64,000 nucleotides of DNA from Halorarius litoreus. GTDB lineage: Archaea; Halobacteriota; Halobacteria; Halobacteriales; Haloarculaceae. The notes under the pieces are model-generated. The model was not told the origin of the DNA. It made no database searches and saw only the letters and a program-made list of their open reading frames with translations. Shown piece after piece: positions 34,848 through 43,497 of the stretch (position 1 is the first letter of the stretch; each line of letters begins with the position of its first letter). Where the stretch lies: the NCBI RefSeq assembly GCF_024362405.1, contig NZ_CP101454.1, forward strand, positions 1,364,001 to 1,428,000, read 5' to 3'. The position numbers and the translations under genes are program-made.

Positions 34848-35789
34848 TTAGTCGCCGCGCACTCGTGCCTGCTTGCGTGCCTCCTCGACGCTCAGCCCCT
34901 CGCGGGCGACCGCCTCGACGAACAGTTCGCCGGCCTTGAACGACGACCGCACCATCGGCCCCGACGCGCAGTAGAGGAAGCCGAGTTCCGCCTCGGCGAC
35001 CTCGCGCCAGGTGTCGAACACGTCGGGGTGGACGTAGTCGAACACCTCGAGGTGGCGACGCGACGGCTGGAGATACTGGCCGAACGTGACGATGTCGACG
35101 CCCGTCTGTTTCAGGTCCGAGAGCGTCTGGTACACCTCGTGGTCGTACTCGCCCACGCCGAGCATGATGGACGTCTTCGCGTAGCAGTCGGAGTCGGCGA
35201 TTTGTCCGAGGACGGACAGCGACTGCTCGTAGTTCGCCCGGCGGTCCCGGACGGGCCACTGGAGTCGCTCGACGGTCTCGACGTTGTGCGCGAGCACGTC
35301 AGGCCCCGCGTCGATGACCTTCTGCACGTCCGCTTCGTCCCCCTGGAAGTCGGGAATCAGCGCCTCGACGAGAATCGAGGCGTCGCGGGCCTTGATTTCG
35401 CGAACGGTCTCGGCGAAGTGGCCCGCGCCGCCATCTGGGAGGTCGTCGCGGTCTACGGAAGTGAGGACGACGTAGTCGAGGCCGATTTTCGCCACCGCGT
35501 CGGCGACGTTGGCGGGTTCGTCGGCGTCGAGCGGGTCCATTCCCCCAGTTTTGACGTCACAGAAGTTACAGCCCCGCGAGCAGCGGTCGCCCATGAGCAT
35601 GAACGTCGCGGTGCCGGGGCCGTTGCGCCCGCTCCAGCAGTCGCCGAGGTTCGGGCACGACGCCTCCTCACAGACGGTGTGGAGGTCGTGCTCACGGAGG
35701 GTGGATTTGATCTCGGCGAACCGCTCGCCGGAGGGGGGTCGCATCTTCAGCCACTCCGGCTTGCGTGGGCGGTCGCGGGTGCCGCTCAT
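34848..35789 (-). CDS. lipA: Lipoyl synthase
   Basis: Radical-SAM enzyme inserting two sulfurs into octanoyl groups on GcvH or E2. The 313-residue protein has the auxiliary cluster motif CEEASCPNLGDC (about residues 40-51) and the SAM cluster motif CSRGCNFC (about 72-79). A C-terminal MVRSSFKAGE replaces the usual RSSY ligand region. The gene lies directly upstream of the lipoate-dependent 2-oxoacid dehydrogenase genes and shares their strand. No lipB/lplA homologue is visible in the window, so octanoate attachment must be encoded elsewhere. Confidence 0.96.
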   Translation of the reverse strand: MSGTRDRPRKPEWLKMRPPSGERFAEIKSTLREHDLHTVCEEASCPNLGDCWSGRNGPGTATFMLMGDRCSRGCNFCDVKTGGMDPLDADEPANVADAVAKIGLDYVVLTSVDRDDLPDGGAGHFAETVREIKARDASILVEALIPDFQGDEADVQKVIDAGPDVLAHNVETVERLQWPVRDRRANYEQSLSVLGQIADSDCYAKTSIMLGVGEYDHEVYQTLSDLKQTGVDIVTFGQYLQPSRRHLEVFDYVHPDVFDTWREVAEAELGFLYCASGPMVRSSFKAGELFVEAVAREGLSVEEARKQARVRGD

Positions 35790-35947
35790 TGGCCTGATAT
35801 TCGGCCGTGGGGACTAAAGCATGCTGGCGTCGGTGTGTGATCGGTTATTAGCGCTCCTGCGGGCGTGGCCGACGCGGGGTGTCGTCCCACCGCAATCCAC
35901 ACCTGGACACGAACGCTCATCACCGCGCGACCCAACACACCGACCAG

Positions 35948-36571
35948 ATGACCACCATCGTCGTCGTCCGGCACGGCGAGACGGCGTGGAACCGCGAGGG
36001 GCGAATGCAGGGGTGGGCGCCCGTCCCACTCAACGACACCGGGCGCGAGCAGGCCGAGGCCGCGGGTGCGTGGCTCGCCGACCGGTACGCGTTCGACGCG
36101 GTCCACGCCTCCGACCTCCTGCGGACGAAGGAGACGGCCGAGCGCCTCGTCGACCCGCTCGAGTTCGACCTCGCCGACACCTCCTACGAGATGGCGTGGC
36201 GCGAGCGCGACATCGGCGTCTATCAGGGGCTCACCTACGACGACGTGTTCGACCGCTTCCCCGAGTTCGGACTGGGGGAGGCCGCCGTCGACGCCGCCGA
36301 CCGCGTGCCCGACTCGGGTGAGAGCCTTGTGGACGTGTACGACCGCGTCACGGACCGCTTCGAGGCGATTCTCGACGAGGCCGGCCCCGACGAGACGCGG
36401 CTCGTCGTCACTCACGGCGGCCCGGTCTACATGCTGCTCGGGCACGTCGAGGACCTCCCCATCAAGGAGGCCGTCCTCGACCACCACATCGACAACTGCG
36501 GCGTCACGGTGTTCGAGCACTCGGAGGAAGAGACGCGCGTCGTCGAGACGAACGGGCGCAGCTGGGCCTAG
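35948..36571 (+). CDS. Histidine phosphatase (phosphoglycerate mutase-like) family protein
   Basis: A 207-residue enzyme with the catalytic VVRHGETAWNREGRMQG motif (residues 6-22), the conserved LRTKETAERL Arg near 63, the acidic proton donor in WRERDIGVYQG near 88, and the second His in VTHGGPVYMLLGH near 160. Substrate could be a phosphosugar, cobalamin-pathway phosphate or similar and is not readable. The start is MTTIVVVRHGE at 35948. The 3' end overlaps larE by 4 nt tail to tail. Confidence 0.9.
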   Translation: MTTIVVVRHGETAWNREGRMQGWAPVPLNDTGREQAEAAGAWLADRYAFDAVHASDLLRTKETAERLVDPLEFDLADTSYEMAWRERDIGVYQGLTYDDVFDRFPEFGLGEAAVDAADRVPDSGESLVDVYDRVTDRFEAILDEAGPDETRLVVTHGGPVYMLLGHVEDLPIKEAVLDHHIDNCGVTVFEHSEEETRVVETNGRSWA

Positions 36572-37440
36572 TCGTCGGTCGTCGGGTACTCCGCGTCGAG
36601 AACCGCAGCTTCGTCTGGTTCGTCGTTCGCGGGGGAGACGCTCCCGGTCCGGTAGCCGTCCAGGTCGAGCGTGACGTGGTCGAACCCGCAGTCGAGCAGG
36701 TGGTCGCGCGCCGCACGCACGAAGTCGACGTCGAGCGCGCGCTCCAGTTCCGCTTCGCCGACTTCGATGCGGGCGAGCCCGTCGTGGTCGCGCACCCGGA
36801 ACTGTTCGAACCCCCACGTTCGCAGGAGGGTCTCGGCCTTCTCGACGCGGGAGAGGCGCTCCTCGGTCACTTCGAGCCCCGTGGGAATCCGCGAGGAGAG
36901 ACAGGCCATCGAGGGTTTGTCCGCCACGGAGAGGCCGTAGTGGTCCGCGATCGCTCGCACCTCCGGCTTGGTGATGTCGTGTTCCAGCAGCGGTGAGTAG
37001 GCGTCGAGTTCCTCGACGGCGCGCAGGCCGGGCCGGTGGCCCTCGCCGGGGTCGTCGGCGTTCGTCCCGTCGCAGACCACGTCGATGCCGAGGTCGCGGG
37101 CGGCGTCGAACATTCGTCCGAGGCGCATCGACCGGCAGTGGTAACAGCGGTCGCCGTCGTTCTGGACGAAGTTCAGGTCGTCGAGTTCGGAGAAGGAGAC
37201 GATCTCGTGACGGACGCCGATCTCGTCGGCGACGCGCGTCGCGTCCTCCAGTTCCGCCGCCGGTAGGGTCTCTGACTTCGCGGTGCACGCGACGGCGTCC
37301 TCGCCGAGCGCGTCGTGGGCGATGGCGGCCACCACCGAGGAGTCCACGCCACCCGAAAAGGCGACGAGCACCCCGTCGAAGGCCGCGAGGTCGTCGCGCG
37401 CGGCGTCCAGTTTCGCGGCGACGGCCGCGTCGAGAGTCAT
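36568..37440 (-). CDS. larE: ATP-dependent sacrificial sulfur transferase LarE
   Basis: Sulfur insertase for the nickel-pincer nucleotide cofactor of lactate racemase-type enzymes. The 290-residue protein has an N-terminal PP-loop AFSGGVDSS (residues 28-35). Three cysteines are at the positions used for cluster binding: Cys99 and Cys102 in DRCYHCR and Cys180 in MACLSSR. The three-Cys set suggests a [4Fe-4S]-dependent catalytic form rather than the single-Cys sacrificial form known in Lactobacillus. The start MTLDAAVAAK at 37440 is the family-consistent Met. larB lies 7 kb away; no larC or larA is seen here. Confidence 0.92.
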   Translation of the reverse strand: MTLDAAVAAKLDAARDDLAAFDGVLVAFSGGVDSSVVAAIAHDALGEDAVACTAKSETLPAAELEDATRVADEIGVRHEIVSFSELDDLNFVQNDGDRCYHCRSMRLGRMFDAARDLGIDVVCDGTNADDPGEGHRPGLRAVEELDAYSPLLEHDITKPEVRAIADHYGLSVADKPSMACLSSRIPTGLEVTEERLSRVEKAETLLRTWGFEQFRVRDHDGLARIEVGEAELERALDVDFVRAARDHLLDCGFDHVTLDLDGYRTGSVSPANDEPDEAAVLDAEYPTTDD

Positions 37441-37564
37441 GGTCACCCTCTGCGTTCGACGGAGAAAAGCGCCACGGGAACCGTCGCTCGTCGATGCTGA
37501 CGCCATGACCCACGATTGCTAGCTCCGATGGAGTTTTCCGGGCTGGCGGTGCTACGGTATCCCA

Positions 37565-39538
37565 ATGAATCTGGAGTCGGTACCGGGTGTCGGTGCGAAG
37601 ACGGCCGACCGACTCCGCCAGCTCGACGACCCCGAGGGCGCCCTCGAACGCGGCGACGTGGCGGCTATCGCCCGCGCACCGGGCATCAGTCAGGGCCGCG
37701 CCGCACGCATCGCCCGCGGTGCCATCCGGGCGCGACACGGCGACGATGGGGCGTTCCTCGTGACCGACCGGGCGCGGGAACTGTACGACGACGCCCTCGC
37801 CCTGCTCCAGGAGCGAGCCGTCACCACCTACGCGAAGCGCCGACTCGAGACGCTCTATCCGTCTGCGAGCGGGTCGCGCATCGCCGAGGTACGCGAGTTC
37901 GCCGCGGCCGCGACCGAACGCGACCCCGACCCCGACGTGCTCGAGGCGCTGGACGGGGTCGAACCCCTCGACCCGCCGCGAGACGTGCGGGTGCGTGACC
38001 GCTGTCTCGCGACGACGGACGCCGAGACGTACACAAAGGCACGCGAGGCCATCCCCGAACTCTCCGTGGAGCTCGTCGAGGACGCCCGCGGGCTCGCAGA
38101 ACTCGCACGGGGGTACGCGACGGTCGTCGCGCTCGACGAGACGTTCGTCGGGGTCGACGTCGAGGGGGACGTGCGCGTCCAGCCCGACGCGCTCTCGGAC
38201 CCGGTCTCCATCGTCCCCGAGCGTGCCCTCGCGTTCTTCACGCAGAACCGCGACCGGCTCCGAGCCGCCGCGCGCGTTCACGCGGCCGCTGGCCTCGATG
38301 CTCCGCTCGACCTCGACACGCTCGACGACGCACTCGCTCGCCTCGACGCGGACGGGACCGTTGCCGGTGACGACGAGCTCGACCGACTCTCCACCGCGGT
38401 CGACGACCTCGACACCGCGGTGTCGATGGCCGAGAGCGTCGCCAACGACCGGCTTCGTGAGGCTATCGAGGCACAGGACGTGACCATCGAGGGGGCGGAC
38501 CTGCTGTCGCTCGTCGAGCAGGGTGCGGGCGTCGATTCGCTGCTCTCGCGCGAACTCGCCGACGAGTACGCCGAGGCGGTCGATGCGGCGCGCGACCAGC
38601 TGGTCGACGCGCTCGCGCTCCGTGACCACGCTGACGTCGCCCACGAGGCGTTCGGCGACGACCCCACGTTTCCGGTCGAGGCGAGCGACCGCGCCGTCTC
38701 CAAACTCCGAGAGGAACTCACCGCCGAGCGCGACCGCCGGGCCGCACGGCTCAAGCGCGACCTCGCGGAGTCGCTCGCGGACATGCGGGCGCCCGCTGCG
38801 GACCTCGTCGACGCGGCACTCGAACTCGATGTCGAACTCGCCGTCGCGCGATTCGCCCACGATTTCGACTGCACGATGCCCACCTTCGATGGCAAGGGGT
38901 TCGCCATCGAAGGCGGTCGGTCCCCGCTGCTCGACGTGCCGTTTGACGAGGTCGACCCGGTGGACTACGCCGTCGAGGGCGTCGCCGTCCTCTCCGGGGT
39001 GAACTCCGGGGGGAAGACCTCGACGCTCGACCTCGTCGGGCTCGTGGCCGTGCTCGCGCACATGGGGCTCCCGGTCCCCGCCGAGGTCGCGCGCGTTGAG
39101 CGATTCGAGGCGCTCCACTACCAGGCCAAATCGCAGGGCACGCTCGACGCCGGGGCGTTCGAGTCGACACTCCGGGAGTTCGGCGACGTCGCGACGGGCG
39201 GCGCGAAGCGGCTGGTACTCGTCGACGAATTGGAGTCCATCACCGAACCGGGAGCGTCGGCGCTCATCATCGCGGGCATCCTCGAAGCGCTCGCCGAGAG
39301 CGACTCGACGGCGGTGTTCGTCTCCCACCTCGCCGCGGAGATACGCGACGCCGCCGACATCGACGTCACCGTCGACGGCATCGAGGCCGTCGGGCTTCGC
39401 GACGGGGAACTGGAGGTGACGCGCTCGCCGAAGAAGAACCACCTCGCGCGGTCGACGCCGGAGCTCATCGTCGAGAAACTCGCCGCGGCCGACGACGGCG
39501 AGTTCTATCCACGGCTGCTGGAGAAGTTCGGCGAGTGA
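37565..39538 (+). CDS. HhH-MutS-like ATPase (archaeal MutS-family protein)
   Basis: A 657-residue protein. Residues 1-55 form tandem helix-hairpin-helix motifs (SVPGVGAKTADRL, RAPGISQGRAARI). The middle contains long helical clamp-like segments (about 240-430). A C-terminal MutS ATPase follows, with Walker A LSGVNSGGKTSTLD (477-489), the LPVPAEVARV region and Walker B LVLVDELES. It lacks the MutS mismatch-reading domain I, so canonical mismatch recognition is unlikely. A role in recombination intermediates or branched DNA is inferred. It lies just upstream of, and co-directional with, a second orc/cdc6. Confidence 0.88.
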   Translation: MNLESVPGVGAKTADRLRQLDDPEGALERGDVAAIARAPGISQGRAARIARGAIRARHGDDGAFLVTDRARELYDDALALLQERAVTTYAKRRLETLYPSASGSRIAEVREFAAAATERDPDPDVLEALDGVEPLDPPRDVRVRDRCLATTDAETYTKAREAIPELSVELVEDARGLAELARGYATVVALDETFVGVDVEGDVRVQPDALSDPVSIVPERALAFFTQNRDRLRAAARVHAAAGLDAPLDLDTLDDALARLDADGTVAGDDELDRLSTAVDDLDTAVSMAESVANDRLREAIEAQDVTIEGADLLSLVEQGAGVDSLLSRELADEYAEAVDAARDQLVDALALRDHADVAHEAFGDDPTFPVEASDRAVSKLREELTAERDRRAARLKRDLAESLADMRAPAADLVDAALELDVELAVARFAHDFDCTMPTFDGKGFAIEGGRSPLLDVPFDEVDPVDYAVEGVAVLSGVNSGGKTSTLDLVGLVAVLAHMGLPVPAEVARVERFEALHYQAKSQGTLDAGAFESTLREFGDVATGGAKRLVLVDELESITEPGASALIIAGILEALAESDSTAVFVSHLAAEIRDAADIDVTVDGIEAVGLRDGELEVTRSPKKNHLARSTPELIVEKLAAADDGEFYPRLLEKFGE

Positions 39539-39641
39539 CGGCCGGACGGCCACGAGCGTGGTCGCGTCGGTCCGGACGTGGGCGCCGAACGCCCGGACCG
39601 CGGTAACGGTTAAGTGCCCCCGGAAGCGAGGTGAAAGTGAA

Positions 39642-40766
39642 ATGAGCGAGGGTGGCGATATGCTCGGCTGGGACGAGTCGGTGTTCCGCGACGAGCACGT
39701 CTTCGACTTCGAGTACGTCCCCGAGACGTTCCGCCACCGCGACGAGCAGATGGAGACGCTCAAGTACGCGCTTCGGCCCGCAGTTCGCGGGTCGCGCCCG
39801 CTGAACGTGATGGCACGCGGCCCCCCGGGAACGGGCAAGACCACCGCGGTCCAGAAGCTGTTCGGCGAGCTCGCGTCCGTCTCCGACGTGCGGACGGTAC
39901 AGGTGAACTGTCAGGTCGATTCGACGCGCTACTCGGTGTTCTCGCGGCTGTTCGAGGGCATCTTCGAGTACGAGCCGCCCACGTCGGGCATCTCGTTCAA
40001 GAAGCTGTTCGGCCAGATCACCGACCGGCTCGTCGAAGAGGACGAGGTGCTCGTCGTCGCGCTCGACGACGTGAACTACCTGTTCTACGAGAACGAGGCG
40101 TCGGACACGCTCTACTCGCTGCTGCGAGCACACGAGGCGCACTCCGGTGCCAAGATCGGCGTCATCGTCGTCTCCTCGGACCTCGACCTCGACGTCATCA
40201 GCGAACTGGACGGCCGGGTCCAGTCGGTGTTCCGACCCGAGGAGGTGTACTTCTCGAAGTACGGCGAGCGCGAGATCGTCGACATCCTGCAGGAGCGGGT
40301 CGACCGCGGGTTCCGCGAGGGTGCCGTCGGTCCGCAGGTGCTCGACCGCGTCGCCGAGCGGACTGCCGAGTCGGGCGGTGATCTCCGGGTCGGCATCGAC
40401 CTGCTCCGACGGGCGGGGCTCAACGCTGAGATGCGTGCCTCCACGGAGGTCGAAGTCGAGGACGTGGACCGCGCCTACGAGAAGGCGAAGCACGTCCACC
40501 TGTCGCGGCACCTCCGCGGGCTCTCGGAGTCCGAGCGGGCGTTCCTGCGGGTGCTCGCCGAACACGACGGGAAGCGCGCTGGCGAGGTGTACGACGCGTT
40601 CAACGCCGAGACGGACCTCGGCTACACCCGCTACTCGGAGATCATCAACAAGCTCGACCAGCTCGGCCTCGTCGACGCCGAGTACGCCGAGGTCGAGGGC
40701 CGGGGCCGCTCGCGGGAGCTGCGGCTGGCGTACGACGCCGAGGCGATTCTCGACCGCCTGGAGTAG
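39642..40766 (+). CDS. Orc1/Cdc6 family protein (second paralogue)
   Basis: A 374-residue AAA+ initiator-type ATPase with Walker A GPPGTGKTT (residues 60-68), Walker B VVALDDVNYL near 145 and a C-terminal winged helix (about 285-374). It lacks the acidic tail and insert of the origin-linked Orc1. Start at 39642 with TATA-like cggttaag (39607-39614) gives a nearly leaderless transcript. I found no ORB sequences in the flanking DNA, so it probably acts at the main origin or another origin rather than a local one. Confidence 0.92.
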   Translation: MSEGGDMLGWDESVFRDEHVFDFEYVPETFRHRDEQMETLKYALRPAVRGSRPLNVMARGPPGTGKTTAVQKLFGELASVSDVRTVQVNCQVDSTRYSVFSRLFEGIFEYEPPTSGISFKKLFGQITDRLVEEDEVLVVALDDVNYLFYENEASDTLYSLLRAHEAHSGAKIGVIVVSSDLDLDVISELDGRVQSVFRPEEVYFSKYGEREIVDILQERVDRGFREGAVGPQVLDRVAERTAESGGDLRVGIDLLRRAGLNAEMRASTEVEVEDVDRAYEKAKHVHLSRHLRGLSESERAFLRVLAEHDGKRAGEVYDAFNAETDLGYTRYSEIINKLDQLGLVDAEYAEVEGRGRSRELRLAYDAEAILDRLE

Positions 40767-40898
40767 CGCGCTTCTAGAGGGCGAACAGGCGGGCCGTGGC
40801 ACTGCCCCGAGCGGCGGCCCACACTCCCGCCGTGACCGCTCCGGATGACGGTTACGTCACGGGTTCGGTGGCCGCGCTCCGGTACTTGAACCTTCGTC

Positions 40899-41594
40899 TC
40901 AGAACTCCTCGACGTGTGGCCTGAGGTCGAGTTCTAGCGTCCACGCGCGCCGGTCCTGTTCGACGAGTTGCCAGTACGCGTCGGCGATGGCGTCGGGGTC
41001 GAGGTACTCGTGGGCGTCGTCGGCGTCAGCCGACATCGAGGGTGGCCGGATTCCGCCGTCGATGACGACGTGTGCGACGTGTATCCCCTGGGGACCGAGT
41101 TCGCGGGCCATCGACTCGGCCATCCCGCGAGCCGCGAACTTCGCCGCCGAGAAGCCGATGGCACCCTTGCGTCCCCGGACCGAGGTGGTCGCACCAGTGA
41201 AGATGACCGTCCCCCCGTCGCCCGCATCGAGCATGTCCGGGACGGCCTCCTGCACGCAGGAGAGCGCGCCGCGAACGTTCACGTCGAGGGCGGTGTCGAA
41301 CTCGTCCGGCGAGATGTCGAGAGTTCCCTTCCACGAGGCGGCCGAGGCGTTGAGCACGAGCACGTCGACCGGGCCGAACGCCTCGCGGACGGCCTCGAAC
41401 CCTGCGGCGACGGCGTCAGGGTCCGCGATGTCCGTCTCGACGGCGAGGGCGTGGTCGAGTTCGTCAGCGAGCGTCTCGATGTACGAACTCGAACGGGCGA
41501 ACAGGCCGACTGACCAGCCAGCCGCATCGAACCGCCGCACGACCGCCGCGCCGAGCCCCGGCCCGACGCCAGCGACGACTGCAGTTGTTGTCAT
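40899..41594 (-). CDS. Short-chain dehydrogenase/reductase family protein lacking the catalytic Tyr
   Basis: A 231-residue Rossmann-fold SDR protein. The nucleotide-binding glycine motif GVGPGLG (residues 9-15), the LNAS motif (81-84) and the Ser region TGATTS (133-138) are present. The YxxxK motif reads FSAAK (148-152), so the catalytic Tyr is Phe while Lys is retained. Dehydrogenase activity is doubtful by the usual mechanism; it could still bind NAD(P) or reduce specialised substrates. Monocistronic, divergent from a zinc-finger miniprotein. Confidence 0.85.
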   Translation of the reverse strand: MTTTAVVAGVGPGLGAAVVRRFDAAGWSVGLFARSSSYIETLADELDHALAVETDIADPDAVAAGFEAVREAFGPVDVLVLNASAASWKGTLDISPDEFDTALDVNVRGALSCVQEAVPDMLDAGDGGTVIFTGATTSVRGRKGAIGFSAAKFAARGMAESMARELGPQGIHVAHVVIDGGIRPPSMSADADDAHEYLDPDAIADAYWQLVEQDRRAWTLELDLRPHVEEF

Positions 41595-41731
41595 ACCCGA
41601 GATAGGTGCTCCCGGTACAACTAGCTACGCCACCGGTATCGGCGTGAACCGGGCTCGTTCGCGTCAAATCCTGCTGGTTTGCTAATGACACCCACGCTAT
41701 TGTTATGGGGGTAGACGCCGTCGCACGGAGT

Positions 41732-41890
41732 ATGCCGGAATGCCAGAACTGCGGTTCGTTCGTAACGGCAGCGTACGCACGCGTCTTCACGCCCAACGGC
41801 ATCGAGGACCCACGCGTGTGCCCCCAGTGTGAGGACAAGATCCGGGACGGGGCCGACGTCCGGGAGGCCCGGTCTACCCGACGAACGTAA
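41732..41890 (+). CDS. Zinc-finger miniprotein (52 aa)
   Basis: A 52-residue protein with two CxxC pairs, CQNCG at residues 4-8 and CPQC near 31, around a FVTAAYARVFTPNG stretch, so it likely binds one zinc. A TATA-like ctattgtta (about 41696-41704) sits about 30 nt upstream. It is clearly related to another 51-aa protein at 45569. Haloarchaea encode many such small zinc proteins; function unknown. Confidence 0.8.
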   Translation: MPECQNCGSFVTAAYARVFTPNGIEDPRVCPQCEDKIRDGADVREARSTRRT

Positions 41891-41898
41891 GTTCTGGC

Positions 41899-43200
41899 CT
41901 ATCGCGCGTTCTCGACGAGCGAGCGCGCCTCCTCGAACAGTTCTTCCGCCCGCGCTTCTTCGCGAGCCTCGGCTGTCACGCGCACGAGCGGCTGGGTTCC
42001 GCTCGCTCTGAGCAGGAACCAGCCGCCGTCGACGGCGACGCGGACGCCGTCGAGGGTCGTCACGTCGTCGTACTCGTCGAGCACCGTCTCGCTGACGCGC
42101 TCCATCACCGCCGCCTTCGCGTCGAGTTCGATGCTCCCGCGCCGGATGGGATACTCGGGAATTTCCGCGATGCGGTCGGCGAGCGGGCGCTCGCTCGCCA
42201 GTTCGACGAGCTTGCAGGCGGCGTACGGCCCATCGGGACACAGCGTCTCGGTCGGCCAGATCCACGCGCCCGACGGCTCGCCGCCGAACGCCACGTCCGG
42301 GGCCGTCGCGGCTTCCGCGACGTACACGTCGCCGACGGGCGTGCGCTCGACGCCGACGCCCCGTTCGGCGAGGTAGTCCTCGACCGCGAGGCTCGTGTCG
42401 ACCGGGACGGCGACCCGCTGGCCGTCGCTCGCGGCGTCGGCCGCGAACAGCGCGAGCGTCGCGTCGCCCGAGAGGTAGGTGCCGTCGTGGGCGACCGCAC
42501 GCATCCGGTCGGCGTCGCCGTCGTGCGCGATACCCACGTCCGCGTCGGACTCGCGGACGAGCGCCGCGAGCGACCGGCAGTTCTCGGCCGTCGGCTCGGA
42601 GGGTCGCCCCGGGAACGAGCCGTCGGGCTGGGCGTTCAGCGTCTCGACTGCACAGCCGAGGGCCGTGAGCGCGTCGACGGTCACGCCGCCCGCGCCGTTC
42701 CCGAGGTCGACGACCACGTCGAGCGGGTCGGGGTCCACGCTCCCGACGAGGGTCTCGATGTGTCGTGGCCCGGCGTCCGCCTCGGTTCGGGTACCGATGC
42801 CCGCCCAGTCGCGCAACTGGAAGTCGGCTTCGCGGAGCCGACGCTCCACCTCCTCCCGGAGTGCACCGTCGTACGCCTGTCCCGACGGCTGCCAGAGCTT
42901 GATGCCGTTGTCGGGGGCGGGGTTATGGCTCGCGGTGATGGAGACGCCGGCGTCGGCGTCCTCCCACGCGACCGCGCGGGCCACCGTGGGCGTGGCCGCG
43001 AGGCCGAGGTCGACCACGTCCGTGCCGGTCTCGCGGAGGCCCGCCGCGAGCGCGTCGAGCAGGAACGTCCCCGAGTCACGCGGGTCGCGACCGACGACGA
43101 CCCGGTCGGTGTCCATGCCGACTGCGCGTCCCACCGCCAGTGCGAGGTCGGCGGTGACCTCGTCGCCGACGGGACCCCTGATGCCGCTCGTGCCGAACAT
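41899..43200 (-). CDS. glmM: Phosphohexomutase (phosphoglucosamine/phosphomannomutase type)
   Basis: A 433-residue alpha-D-phosphohexomutase. It begins MFGTSGIRGPVGDEV and carries catalytic Ser91 in SITASHNPAPDNG, metal-binding DGDADR (about 235) and the C-terminal phosphate-binding RASGTQPLVRVTAEA. Such enzymes interconvert glucosamine, mannose or glucose 1- and 6-phosphates, and haloarchaea carry several paralogues, so glmM is a best guess. Its 3' end is 8 nt from the convergent miniprotein gene. Confidence 0.88.
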   Translation of the reverse strand: MFGTSGIRGPVGDEVTADLALAVGRAVGMDTDRVVVGRDPRDSGTFLLDALAAGLRETGTDVVDLGLAATPTVARAVAWEDADAGVSITASHNPAPDNGIKLWQPSGQAYDGALREEVERRLREADFQLRDWAGIGTRTEADAGPRHIETLVGSVDPDPLDVVVDLGNGAGGVTVDALTALGCAVETLNAQPDGSFPGRPSEPTAENCRSLAALVRESDADVGIAHDGDADRMRAVAHDGTYLSGDATLALFAADAASDGQRVAVPVDTSLAVEDYLAERGVGVERTPVGDVYVAEAATAPDVAFGGEPSGAWIWPTETLCPDGPYAACKLVELASERPLADRIAEIPEYPIRRGSIELDAKAAVMERVSETVLDEYDDVTTLDGVRVAVDGGWFLLRASGTQPLVRVTAEAREEARAEELFEEARSLVENAR

Positions 43201-43247
43201 GGTCGTGCGTCGGTCGCACCGGGGAAAGGTACTCTGGTGCTAATTCC

Positions 43248-43412
43248 TCACGCCGGCTCCCAGTTACAGGACGTTCCGGTCGCCAACTCCTCGCGGTCGA
43301 CGTACTCGGTGAGACACGCCCAGTTGCAGAACGGGTACGTCCCGCCGTCGTGTTCCGCGAAGACGGGGTCGTGCGCCTCGACCTCGCAGCCGCAGTACGC
43401 GCAGTCGGTCAT
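43248..43412 (-). CDS. Small zinc-binding protein (54 aa)
   Basis: A 54-residue protein reading MTDCAYCGCEVEAHD at the N-terminus, then PFCNWACLTEYV near residue 28. CxxC plus CxxxC-type pairs resemble a treble-clef or TRASH/MYM-like zinc knuckle. It is divergent from rpiA and next to the phosphohexomutase. Function unknown. Confidence 0.75.
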   Translation of the reverse strand: MTDCAYCGCEVEAHDPVFAEHDGGTYPFCNWACLTEYVDREELATGTSCNWEPA

Positions 43413-43497
43413 ACCCGGGGTACGGTCGGGACCGCAATGAGCCCTTTGGGGGCCGAGACCACGCGGGTTTTTGTCCTCGCCCGGACGAGCCTCGCGC

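Noticed and set aside
39539..39641. A second replication origin beside the second orc gene
   Set aside because: No ORB core (tccacctgaaac or its complement) and no A-rich segment in the flanks.
35786..39844. A minus-strand open frame of over 1300 codons antisense to several genes
   Set aside because: It overlaps the phosphatase, larE, the MutS-like gene and part of the second orc, all with clear family motifs. Its protein is Arg/Asp-repetitive with no domain. It is an artefact of GC-rich codon bias.
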